Of a DNA stretch of 64,000 nt, positions 8,832 through 15,956 are shown piece by piece. The DNA is from Halorussus gelatinilyticus. Lineage in GTDB: Archaea; Halobacteriota; Halobacteria; Halobacteriales; Haladaptataceae. Within the stretch, counting starts at the first letter, position 1, and each line of letters starts with the position of its first letter. The DNA is taken from assembly GCF_023238445.1 (NCBI RefSeq), contig NZ_CP096658.1:248001-312000 (forward strand), read 5' to 3'. The notes under the pieces are model-generated. The model had not been told where the DNA came from. It saw only the letters and a list, made by a program, of their open reading frames with translations, and made no database searches. Made by a program: the position numbers and the translations under genes.

Positions 8832-9272
8832 GAGGGGGTATCGTCGCGGATGTAACTCGGTGCCGAACACGGAGCCAGCGTCGGTTGCCGCCTCTTCGAG
8901 CGAGTCGTCACCTTTGGAGTACCCTCGCGGATGTTCTACGGAGTACGATGTTCGAGACCGCAGAGTCGAGACGGATGGAGAGACAGACACCCACCTCGCG
9001 GATGTAAGCGGGCGGGGAGGGGTGGGGAGAAACGGACAGAGGTGAGGAGTGGGAAAGAGAGTAGAAAGGGAGAAAATTGGAGAGAAAAGAGTAAGAGAGG
9101 TAAGGAGTTGGTGGTGGTGAGGAGTAGGGGGAGTTCGTCACGCCGGCCGGGTAGGCTATCAACTACGAAACGACAATGGTCGAAAAGTAGAGAGGGAGTG
9201 ACACACCTCCGTCGCGTCTGTAACGAAACATCTCTCTAGAGAGATTACACACACCACCATCGCGGATGTAAA
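8831..9272 (+). repeat. ORB-like repeats, direct set (five copies)
   Basis: Cores: TCGCGGATGTAAC at 8844-8856 preceded by GGAGGGGG; CTCGCGGATGTTC at about 8923-8935 (weaker); TCGCGGATGTAAG at 8996-9008 preceded by ACACCCACC; TCGCGTCTGTAAC at 9212-9224 preceded by ACACACCTCC; TCGCGGATGTAAA at 9260-9272 preceded by ACACACACC. The last two are the best full-length matches and sit next to the AT-rich segment. Confidence 0.7.
9009..9131 (+). other. Polypurine tract inside the origin
   Basis: For about 120 nt the + strand is almost entirely G and A (for example GGGCGGGGAGGGGTGGGGAG and later GAGAGAAAAGAGTAAGAG) with only a few scattered pyrimidines. It separates the third and fourth direct ORB copies. 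No coding potential. Such a strand-asymmetric tract can form triplex or R-loop structures (inference). Confidence 0.7.
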
Positions 9273-9350
9273 TGTGGAGAATATAGCATCAATATGGCTC
9301 GACACGAGTATATAGATATTCTAAACCATCTTTGACTCAAGAAGTGACGA
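9273..9350. other. AT-rich putative DNA unwinding element
   Basis: About 78 bp with much higher A+T than its surroundings, including AATATAGCATCAATATGG and GTATATAGATATTCTAAACC. It lies between the innermost direct ORB copy (9260) and the innermost inverted copy (9351). Confidence 0.55.
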
Positions 9351-9445
9351 TACATACGCGACCGAGGTGTCAGCGGCTAAACGACCCACCGACCCCCGAT
9401 GCCCCCATCCCACCAGTTACAAACGCGACCATGGTGTGTCCCCCC
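9351..9445 (-). repeat. ORB-like repeats, inverted set (two copies)
   Basis: Two copies in opposite orientation to the left set: TACATACGCGACCGAGGTGT at 9351-9370 and GTTACAAACGCGACC ... GGTGTGTCCCCCC at 9416-9445. Read on the minus strand the second gives GGGGGGACACACC followed by TCGCGTTTGTAAC, the clearest combination of G-string, ACACACC block and core in the region. Confidence 0.7.
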
Positions 9446-9621
9446 GACGACCCACCACCGACCGTGGCACGTCGATACTACGGTCGGACTGGAACAAAAC
9501 GCCGAAATCGTGGTCGCGCTGTACTCGAGCGGCAAAAACGCAGTCGTTCTCTACCCGAACACTCGACTCGCCGTCAGAGGGTAGCAGAAAGATTTTGACC
9601 GCTCGGTCCCAACTGAAACCC

Positions 9622-10575
9622 GTGAGTCTCTACCGTAGCGTCCGGGCAGTCGCCGACGCCTCCGGCACCGGCCCTATCGACTGGGAAGCCGTCGCCGAGG
9701 CGGCGAAAGCGTCCACGGACCCCGGTTCGATAGATATGTCGCCGAGCGAGCGGGAGGGGTACGCGACGGACGTGCGCGACGCCCGTGCCCGTGTCCGCGA
9801 TGTCTCCGGCGCGAAGTTCGACGTGCCCGACACCATCGAGGTGCAGAATCGCCACCACTGGATCGACGCGAACATCGACACGTTCCGGCGCGTGATGGAA
9901 CCCGTCGAGGAACACGGACCCGAAATCATGCCGGGCGTCGCCCGGACCATCAACACCGGCACCATGTCGGTGATGCTGTCGGTGCTGGGCAAGAACGTCC
10001 TCGGACAGTACGACCCCCTGCTTCTCGCGGAGGGAGACGAACACGCCCTCTACTTCGTCCGACCGAACATCGAGCGCATCGCGGACGAACTCGACGTGAA
10101 CTACGACCGGTTCCGACGGTGGATAGCCTTCCACGAGGTCACGCACGCCGCGGAGTTCGGCGCGGCCCCGTGGCTCTCCGACCACCTCGAAACGCGGATG
10201 GAGTCGGGTATCGACGCGCTGGCACAGGGCCGCCTCGACCGCGAGGCGTTCCGGGAACTCGACGCCGCCATGACCGCCGTCGAGGGGTACGCCGAACTCC
10301 TGATGGACGGCGCGTTCGACGACGAGTACGCCGACCTCCGCGAGAAGATGGAGGCCCGCAGGCAGGGCGGCGACCCCCTCTCGCGGCTGGTCCGCCGGAT
10401 GCTCGGTCTCGGCCTGAAGCGCCGCCAGTACGAGCGCGGCAAGGCCTTCTTCGAGGCGGTCGCCGCCCGGCGCGGCATCGAAGGCGCGACGGTCGTCTGG
10501 GACCGCCCGGAGAACCTCCCCACCGACGACGAAATCGACGACCCCGAGCGGTGGCTCGCTCGCGTGAGTCCCTGA
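9622..10575 (+). CDS. Zinc-dependent metalloprotease, DUF2342 family
   Basis: A 317-residue protein of the DUF2342 or coenzyme F420 biosynthesis-associated family. The metal site HEVTH is at residues 171-175 (WIAFHEVTHAAEFGAAPWL). Other family marks are the early NRHHWIDANIDTFRRVMEP segment, SVLGKNVLGQYDPLLL, and a distal Glu in AVEGYAELLMDGAF likely to be the third ligand. The GTG start at 9622 is chosen because a TATA-like AAGATTTTGAC lies about 30 nt upstream and sequence before it loses haloarchaeal composition. The in vivo substrate is unknown. Confidence 0.85.
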   Translation: MSLYRSVRAVADASGTGPIDWEAVAEAAKASTDPGSIDMSPSEREGYATDVRDARARVRDVSGAKFDVPDTIEVQNRHHWIDANIDTFRRVMEPVEEHGPEIMPGVARTINTGTMSVMLSVLGKNVLGQYDPLLLAEGDEHALYFVRPNIERIADELDVNYDRFRRWIAFHEVTHAAEFGAAPWLSDHLETRMESGIDALAQGRLDREAFRELDAAMTAVEGYAELLMDGAFDDEYADLREKMEARRQGGDPLSRLVRRMLGLGLKRRQYERGKAFFEAVAARRGIEGATVVWDRPENLPTDDEIDDPERWLARVSP

Positions 10576-10687
10576 TTCCGCTGCTTCGGTTCCTCTCGTT
10601 CTCGCCGCTTCGCATTCTTTCGTTCTCGCTGCTTCGCTTCCGTCCACTCACGACGATTCAGTTCGTTCGCTCGGCGATTCCGTTTCG

Positions 10688-10885
10688 CTACGCGATACGA
10701 ACCAGATACGCGAGGAGTGCCGCGCCGACCAACAGTCCCGCGCCGACCGCGACCGCGGCCTCCAGCAGCGTCGCCCCGCCGGAGAAGGCGATGAGACCCG
10801 CCGATACCCCGACCAGCAGGACGACACCGGCCTTGAACTGGTTCATCGCGTCGCGCTTGTCCTCGTCAGATTGCGGCCCGACCAT
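10688..10885 (-). CDS. Small two-helix membrane protein
   Basis: A 65-residue protein with a polar N terminus (MVGPQSDEDKRDAMNQF) and two transmembrane helices, about residues 19-35 and 40-62, rich in Gly, Ala, Leu and Val. It starts 1 nt after the stop of the upstream SnoaL-like gene on the same strand, so the two form an operon. No family assignment is possible; it could help anchor or regulate the neighbour. Confidence 0.7.
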   Translation of the reverse strand: MVGPQSDEDKRDAMNQFKAGVVLLVGVSAGLIAFSGGATLLEAAVAVGAGLLVGAALLAYLVRIA

Positions 10886-10886
10886 C

Positions 10887-11312
10887 TTAGAGCTCGTGGG
10901 GCGCGCTGACGTGCATCTGGACGAATCGCCAGCGCCCGGCGGTTCCCCCGGATTCGCGGTCCTTCTCGTCGTCCGCCACGTCGTCGCGTTCGAGGACGCC
11001 GCTCCACCGCGTCTCGAAGGAGTGGCGAGTTTCAGGGCCGGACTCGTCGGTCACGGTCCACGACATCGCCACGTCGTCGGTGAACCGGGCGACGGTTTCC
11101 CGAGCAATCACCCGGAGGGCGCGGCTCTCGACTCGCCACTCGTCGGTCGTTCGGGTCTGTTCGCGCAGTCCGTCGGCGACCGCCTCGTAGCCGGCGAGAC
11201 GCTCGCTGACGCCGAACTTCACCACGTCCTCGCGCTCGGCGAAGTACGGCGAGAGGGAGTCGCCGCGCCGAAGCGACTCGTAGTATTCCTCGACGGTCTC
11301 GGTCGCGTTCAT
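10887..11312 (-). CDS. SnoaL/NTF2-like domain protein
   Basis: A 141-residue soluble protein. The start MNATETVEEYYESLRRGDSLSPYF, then KFGVSERLAGYEAVADGLREQ and a later SWTV/ETRWSGVLE beta-strand region followed by RWRFVQMHVSAP, fits the alpha+beta cone of SnoaL-like or DUF3225-type NTF2 folds. These bind small ligands or act as simple enzymes; no active-site prediction is made. First gene of a two-gene operon with the small membrane protein. Confidence 0.7.
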   Translation of the reverse strand: MNATETVEEYYESLRRGDSLSPYFAEREDVVKFGVSERLAGYEAVADGLREQTRTTDEWRVESRALRVIARETVARFTDDVAMSWTVTDESGPETRHSFETRWSGVLERDDVADDEKDRESGGTAGRWRFVQMHVSAPHEL

Positions 11313-11343
11313 GCAAAATCGGTGCAGACGAACTCGCTTAAGC

Positions 11344-12090
11344 CTACCCGTCGCTCACCGAGAAACGGCCGACGCACTCGATTCTGATACCGGTCTCCTC
11401 GCCGCCGTCGTCGGTTCCGCTTCCGGTCGTCCTGCCACTGTCGTCGGTCTCCTCTCCGCGCGTTTCTTCGTCGCTTGCGCCACCGTCGCCCCCATCGGGG
11501 CTGTCGCTTCCGGTGTCGAACCCGAAGTCGCCGACGGAACCGACGACCGAGAAGGCGTATCGACCGGGGTCCAGCGACCGCTTGATTCGCGTCGCCCCGT
11601 CGTTCGGTGAGGGATGGCTCGACAGGGCGAGTTCCCACGAGTGAGTTCCACCCGGCGACAAAAGGACGAGCGGTTGATTGTACGCCTCGGGCGCGACGTA
11701 GCGCCACCCGGTCAGCGTCTCGCGGTGGAGTCGCCAGTGGTACGGATTGAACGAGAACGTGTGCTCCGATTGGTTCACCAGCGTGAACGTCAGCGTTTCG
11801 ACCGTCCTGCCGGAGTCGGCCGCGGAGGACGTTCCCGCGTCGGTCGAGAGCGTCCGACCCGACCGCCGGAACTCGACGGGCGCGTCGGTCGGGGCTTCAC
11901 CGGCGCAGATAGTCCGGTCCACGTCGGCGACGAAGGAGGGACAAGCGTCGGCCGCACCGTCGCCACCGGCCGTCGCACCACCGAACGTACCGCTCGTTAG
12001 TCGTCTCGCCGTCCCGAGACAGCCACCGGTCGTCAGGACGGCGACCGAAGCGAGGAGTCGTCTTCGTCTCACGCCCTCGACTTCGGACAC
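11344..12090 (-). CDS. Haloarchaeal lipoprotein
   Basis: A 248-residue secreted protein with an N-terminal RRRR, hydrophobic stretch and lipobox TTGGCLG, giving a lipid-anchored Cys near residue 24. The middle (about residues 95-180) has beta-strand patterning (ETLTFTLVNQSEHTFSFNPYHW, GGTHSWELAL, PGRYAFSV) suggesting an Ig-like fold. The C-terminal part contains a low-complexity Gly/Asp/Ser/Glu linker before IRIECVGRFSV. The start codon is GTG at 12090, placed 26 nt from a TATA-like GGTTATTAGG, so the mRNA is probably leaderless. Ligand unknown. Confidence 0.75.
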   Translation of the reverse strand: MSEVEGVRRRRLLASVAVLTTGGCLGTARRLTSGTFGGATAGGDGAADACPSFVADVDRTICAGEAPTDAPVEFRRSGRTLSTDAGTSSAADSGRTVETLTFTLVNQSEHTFSFNPYHWRLHRETLTGWRYVAPEAYNQPLVLLSPGGTHSWELALSSHPSPNDGATRIKRSLDPGRYAFSVVGSVGDFGFDTGSDSPDGGDGGASDEETRGEETDDSGRTTGSGTDDGGEETGIRIECVGRFSVSDG

Positions 12091-12199
12091 GCACCCTAAT
12101 AACCTCGGGATGGCTAAAACGTCGATTGCACCCTCCAGAACGCGTCGAGCGTCGAACCGAGACGGAACTCTACGTCTCGGAAGCGGACGACTCCACGAG

Positions 12200-12751
12200 T
12201 TACTGGAAGCCGCGGCCGACGTCGTCGTCCTCTATGAGGTCGTCCAACTCCTCGTTCAGGAGGTCTTCGGCCTCCTCGAACCGGTCGGAGAGTTCCTCCG
12301 CGGGGTCGGGCCGGTCGTAGCGGTCGAAGTCGATGGGACCGAACGCGGGGCTGTCGAGGGCGTCCATCACGTCGTCGAAGAAGTCGTTCGGGGTGGTCGG
12401 CGCGTCGGCGTGAGCTTTAACGACCTGTTCGAGGTGACGGGCCTTCTCCTCGGCGTCGTCCTCGCTTTCGGGCGGATTCTGGACCGCAAAACGGCCCTCG
12501 GTCTCCTGCTGGGGGAGGAACGAGCCGATTTCGTCGTCCAGACTGCGCGCGACTCGCGTGCCGACCCCGCGCACCTCGTAGGGGTTCTTCGCGTAGGTCT
12601 TCAGGAGGTAGACCCCGCCGCGCGGATGCCCGAGGTAGAGGTCTTCGCCGACGCCCCCGGCACGCTTGCCGCCGACCGCCCGCCAGTCGTCGGGGTCCAC
12701 GTCCTTCTCGACCACGTCCTCGACGATGTCCTTCCACTCGCGTATCCGCAT
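12200..12751 (-). CDS. Conserved haloarchaeal acidic protein, function unknown
   Basis: A 183-residue, strongly acidic protein beginning MRIREWKDIVEDVVEKDVDP. The central part has GEDLYLGHPRGGVYLLKTY and NPYEVRGVGTRVAR, then a helical acidic tail (DPAEELSDRFEEAEDLLNEE). Composition and codon use match neighbouring real genes. I know of no assigned role. It stands alone between the lipoprotein and the cobalamin adenosyltransferase, all on the minus strand. Confidence 0.7.
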   Translation of the reverse strand: MRIREWKDIVEDVVEKDVDPDDWRAVGGKRAGGVGEDLYLGHPRGGVYLLKTYAKNPYEVRGVGTRVARSLDDEIGSFLPQQETEGRFAVQNPPESEDDAEEKARHLEQVVKAHADAPTTPNDFFDDVMDALDSPAFGPIDFDRYDRPDPAEELSDRFEEAEDLLNEELDDLIEDDDVGRGFQ

Positions 12752-12834
12752 GCTTACGGGTCACATACGACCGAGGGAGAATGAACGTATCGGTCTCGAC
12801 GAAATCGAGTTCGACATGTCGCCAGCTCGTGGGG

Positions 12835-13368
12835 TCAGTACGTCGGCGACTCCTCGGGTTCGTCCTCGCGCTGGTTGACCACGCGGCCGAGCACGAACAG
12901 CGCGTCCGAGAGCCGATTGAGATAGGTGACCGCGGTGTCGTTGACGTCCTCGTCGGCTTCCAGCGCGACGGCGCGGCGCTCCGCGCGGCGACAGACCGTC
13001 CGGGCGTGGTGGAGCCGCGCGCCCGAATCGCCGCCGCCGGGGAGGATGAACGACTGGAGGGGTTCGAGTTCCTCGTCGTAGCCGTCCATCCACTCCTCTA
13101 ACTGCTCGACGTGCTCCTCGCGGACGGCCGGGTCCTCCTCGTCCGGGTCGGGGTTGGCGAAGTCGGCCTGCACGACGTGGAGGTGGTTCTGTATCTCGCG
13201 CAACTGGTCGTCCACGTCGTCGTGGCCCGTCGGTCGGACGCGACCGACGAGCGCGTTCACCTCGTCCACCGTGCCGTAGGCTTCGATGCGCGGACTTGCC
13301 TTCGAGACCCGCGACATGTCCCGGAGGTCGGTCTGGCCCTCGTCACCGCGACCGGTGTAGATTTTCAT
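12835..13368 (-). CDS. Cob(I)alamin adenosyltransferase, PduO type
   Basis: Transfers the adenosyl group of ATP to cob(I)alamin, making coenzyme B12. The 177-residue product shows all PduO-family motifs: N-terminal TGRGDEGQTDL (ATP binding), RIEAYGTVDEVNALVG, the Arg-rich helix ARTVCRRAERRAV, and YLNRLSDALFVLGRVVN. The ATG at 13368 directly precedes KIYTGRGDEG as in the family, so the long upstream open frame is not used. No other cobalamin gene is in the window. Confidence 0.92.
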   Translation of the reverse strand: MKIYTGRGDEGQTDLRDMSRVSKASPRIEAYGTVDEVNALVGRVRPTGHDDVDDQLREIQNHLHVVQADFANPDPDEEDPAVREEHVEQLEEWMDGYDEELEPLQSFILPGGGDSGARLHHARTVCRRAERRAVALEADEDVNDTAVTYLNRLSDALFVLGRVVNQREDEPEESPTY

Positions 13369-13451
13369 ACCGTGCAGTAGCGACGGGCCGCACTTAACTC
13401 CCGCCCCGAACGGTCGCCTCACCGCCGTCTCCGGCGGTCGTGGTTCGGAGG

Positions 13452-13691
13452 TCAGGCCAGCGACCGCTCGACGTACTCCACGATTTTGTCGCTCTCGGCC
13501 ATCGTCACGCCTTGCTCGTCGTCCACGAGGACCGGAACGCCGCGCTGGCCGCTGATGCGCTTGACCTCGTTTCGCTCGGAGTGCAATGCTTCGACCCACT
13601 CGGTGTCGTACTCGACGTCGTGGTCGTCGAGCGCGTCGTGGACCTTCTCGCAGTACGGACAGCCGTCGAGCGCGTATAGCGTTACGGACAT
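13452..13691 (-). CDS. Glutaredoxin-like protein
   Basis: A 79-residue thioredoxin-fold protein with the redox motif CPYC at residues 11-14 (LYALDGCPYCEKVH), a cis-Pro segment RGVPVLVDD and C-terminal ESDKIVEYVERSL. This is the glutathione S-transferase N-domain or glutaredoxin type common in haloarchaea, which use gamma-glutamylcysteine rather than glutathione. The ATG at 13691 is chosen over an in-frame codon 9 residues upstream because it directly precedes the first beta strand. Confidence 0.9.
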   Translation of the reverse strand: MSVTLYALDGCPYCEKVHDALDDHDVEYDTEWVEALHSERNEVKRISGQRGVPVLVDDEQGVTMAESDKIVEYVERSLA

Positions 13692-13941
13692 ACCCGAGCA
13701 TTGGGTGTCGGACAGCAAGAAGCTGATGCCGAAATCGGTCCCATCAGGGAGCGCCGCGCAACTTCGGGACCGACTGAACCGCTATCCACCGACACCGGAA
13801 CTTGATATAGCGGTATTTAATTTACTACGGGCCAACAGTGCCTCCTGGTCCGACTCCCGTCTCGACGCGTTCGCTTTGGAGGACGGACGAACGCACGGCC
13901 AAACCAGTATCCTGAAATGCGACGCGCCTTCACGTTCGAAC

Positions 13942-14109
13942 ATGGCTCAGGAACTCGACCACGACTGTCCCCAGTGTGGCACCGAGCGGACGTTCTACCG
14001 CACCGCGAGTACGACTCTCCACCTCGGCGAGAAGACCAAGTGGGGCTGTCCGGAGTGTGACTTCCGGTTCGTCCGCATCGACGGCGACATCGACTCGGCC
14101 CAAGCCTGA
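13942..14109 (+). CDS. 55-residue zinc-ribbon protein
   Basis: Begins MAQELDHDCPQCGTERTFYR and contains a second knuckle WGCPECDFRFVRIDGDI. Two CPxC motifs 26 residues apart with intervening beta strands form a zinc ribbon. This small family is widespread in haloarchaea; role unknown. It is preceded by a mixed GC stretch and followed by 0.8 kb without recognisable genes. Confidence 0.8.
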   Translation: MAQELDHDCPQCGTERTFYRTASTTLHLGEKTKWGCPECDFRFVRIDGDIDSAQA

Positions 14110-14333
14110 CGGCGGTCGTTCTGCAGTCGGCCGACACCGCTCTTCTCTATCGTCGCGTCACGTGCCACCAGCCACATCGCTCATCCGAGCGCATCGTCGC
14201 CGACTCCCGAGGCAACTGGCTGCGTCCCGACCGGCGCACTCTCGCCACCCACGAAATCCGTCGAGCCGGACGTTTCTATACTGTTAAAGAAACTCTAAAG
14301 TCGCTTCTAAGTCCCAGATACATGGGTTTCGAG

Positions 14334-14870
14334 TCAAATCGTTCCTGAAGCCCTACCCGACAGCGGTCTGCCCGCCGTCGGTCGTTGACCGACGCGCGCG
14401 TTCGAGTATTTCGACCAGACCGCAGGCGAACCCGTACGACCCGGTTCCGACGACGCGAACCCCAGATGCGAGACCCGAACGTCGGGTCGTCGGACCGGGT
14501 GCCGACGGGACCACTCAGCGACGCCCTGCTCGCCGACTCGGACTGCGCCGAATCGTCCCAAGCCGACCCGACCTGAGCCAAGCCGACCAGACGACTCGAC
14601 CCGCTGGAACCGTCTAGCGAGCCGTGATGCTCGCAATTTGGGGAGGACTCGGCGATTGGCACCGAAGATATAAACCCCATACAGATATATGAAGTCCGCC
14701 AAACTGATGTTGCGAAGATGCCTCTCTAATGTACCAGCGTCGCGTTCGAGCAAACTGGAATACTTGTCTGCGTGACTCTCGTAGCCCGCACCCGAGAAAT
14801 CTGCCGAGAACCGCTCACGGGTCCGGCGGGAAACCGAGTTCAGGACGGCGACACCGCTCCGTGCTGTCAC
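14334..14870 (-). other. Doubtful ORF or gene remnant
   Basis: The first 85 or so residues look like a real protein (for example HADKYSSLLERDAGTLERH and LADFIYLYGVYIFGANRRV), with a normal hydrophobic pattern. After that the translation becomes Arg/Ser/Gly-rich and shadow-like. It may be the remains of a decayed gene, or chance. No family was recognised and no promoter was found at its start. Confidence 0.2.
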
Positions 14871-14894
14871 CGCTCACGAATCATGTTCCTTCGT

Positions 14895-14904
14895 CTATAA
14901 GTAT
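14895..14904 (+). promoter_or_regulatory. TATA box for the 14935 membrane protein
   Basis: CTATAAGTAT, 31-40 nt upstream of the ATG at 14935. A strong archaeal TATA match implying a short leader. Confidence 0.6.
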
Positions 14905-14934
14905 CCAGACTCAGTAGGTGACGATCACAACAGT

Positions 14935-15465
14935 ATGCAATCAGAAAAACTCGAAACGTGGGCCGACACCTCCGACTCCGAACTGGAAGGCCTGCTCCTT
15001 TCTCGGTTTCTCGAACCGCCCTACGGCTACGTAACTGGAATCGTTCTGTGGCCAGCGTTTTTCTCGCTCGTATCCGTGTGGGGCGTGTTGTTGCAGTCCG
15101 GTCTCCCCTCCATCGTCGTTACCGTCGGAGGCCTCGCCGTCGGCATCGGAGGCTTCGTGGTGACGAGCATGAGTTCGGCATTTGTGATGGGTGCAACCGC
15201 TTGGAATACTCCGTACGAGCGTATTCGGCGTCAGTCCGCACTCCTGTTTCCGTCTCTCCTCCTCGCAGCACTGCTGTTTGGTCTGTATCTCGATTGGCCA
15301 ACGATTCCCTACGGATACGAACTGGGGTTGAGTGCCTTCGTTGCACACGAACTATCGAGGATCGTACTTCTCGGTCCGTCGATCGGACTCGCGTTCGTGT
15401 TCTTCCCGCTGGCGGTGTTCGTTTTCAGGTATCGAATCAAACGAAAAACAGGAGTCGAGAGCTAA
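14935..15465 (+). CDS. Integral membrane protein, function unknown
   Basis: A 176-residue protein with a polar start (MQSEKLETWADTSDSELEG) and four predicted transmembrane helices: about residues 34-58, 60-82, 100-120 and 138-166. The C terminus is basic (RYRIKRKTG) and likely cytoplasmic. No conserved catalytic motif. A good TATA box lies upstream. A+T content is slightly higher than in neighbouring genes, which may point to a younger or accessory gene. Confidence 0.65.
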   Translation: MQSEKLETWADTSDSELEGLLLSRFLEPPYGYVTGIVLWPAFFSLVSVWGVLLQSGLPSIVVTVGGLAVGIGGFVVTSMSSAFVMGATAWNTPYERIRRQSALLFPSLLLAALLFGLYLDWPTIPYGYELGLSAFVAHELSRIVLLGPSIGLAFVFFPLAVFVFRYRIKRKTGVES

Positions 15466-15620
15466 TAGTCCGAGTCGCGGTTTCGGTCATCAAGCACTGA
15501 CTGGTGGAGGTAACGCTATAGTGTGCAGAGCAGATTAGCGGCAACAAATCGTTCTCGCCGGCTTCCCAACACGGGCGCAGAATCGGTCCGAAAACGGCGA
15601 ACGCGCTTTTCCTGCCGGAG

Positions 15621-15889
15621 GTGATCGATAGCGGCCTGAACGGTGGACTGGACCGCACGACGAAATTCTCGGTCGGCGCAGCCGGAGCGACTCGGGCCGC
15701 GGCCGGCGGGATGCTGGCCATCGCGTTGGCCGTGTTCGTCGGTCGTCGGTCGTCGCCGCTGGCGGTCGGCGTCCTCGTGGGCGCTTCTTCTTCGGTGTGA
15801 TGGCGTTCGCGCCGTTCTGGAGGTCGGTCGGCGACGCGTTGGGTCGCCGCGGACGTTGCTGGTCGGACACGCTCGCCGAGACGACCTGA
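15621..15889 (+). pseudogene. Frameshifted small membrane-protein gene
   Basis: From GTG at 15621 the frame encodes about 59 residues with one clear membrane helix (AGGMLAIALAVFVGRR) and the start of a second (SPLAVGVLVGA), then stops at 15798-15800. In the +2 frame, from 15785, the second helix continues naturally as FFFGVMAFAPFWRSVGDALGRR and ends at a TGA at 15887-15889. A single-base loss at the CTTCTTCTT run near 15785 explains the break. It is either a recent pseudogene or a sequencing error. Family not recognised. Confidence 0.5.
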
Positions 15890-15956
15890 GCGCGAGGCGA
15901 CGGACCCACCTCGCGTGTAGAAAGGGTTATCAGTTCGCCGGGACCGTAACCAAAAC

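Larger units (their letters stand above)
8831..9445. other. Probable replication origin next to orc1
   Basis: The intergenic region directly upstream of orc1 carries seven copies of a related motif with core TCGCGGATGTAAC. Five are direct (cores at about 8844, 8923, 8996, 9212 and 9260) and two are inverted (9351-9370 and 9416-9440). The AT-rich stretch 9273-9350 lies between the two orientations, the usual layout of archaeal origin-recognition boxes flanking an unwinding element. Several copies have an adjacent ACACACC block and a G-run, resembling the G-string described for halophile ORBs. The core is not the TCCAGTGGA type of common archaeal ORBs. Function is inferred, not shown. Confidence 0.75.
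14110..14934. other. 0.8-kb gene-poor stretch
   Basis: No confident gene. The part 14590-14870 is less GC-rich than neighbours. On the minus strand it encodes a protein-like segment (see separate entry). The part 14380-14580 contains reiterated GACCCGACC/GAGCCAAGCC-like words. A clear TATA box for the downstream membrane protein lies at its right end. Confidence 0.4.
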
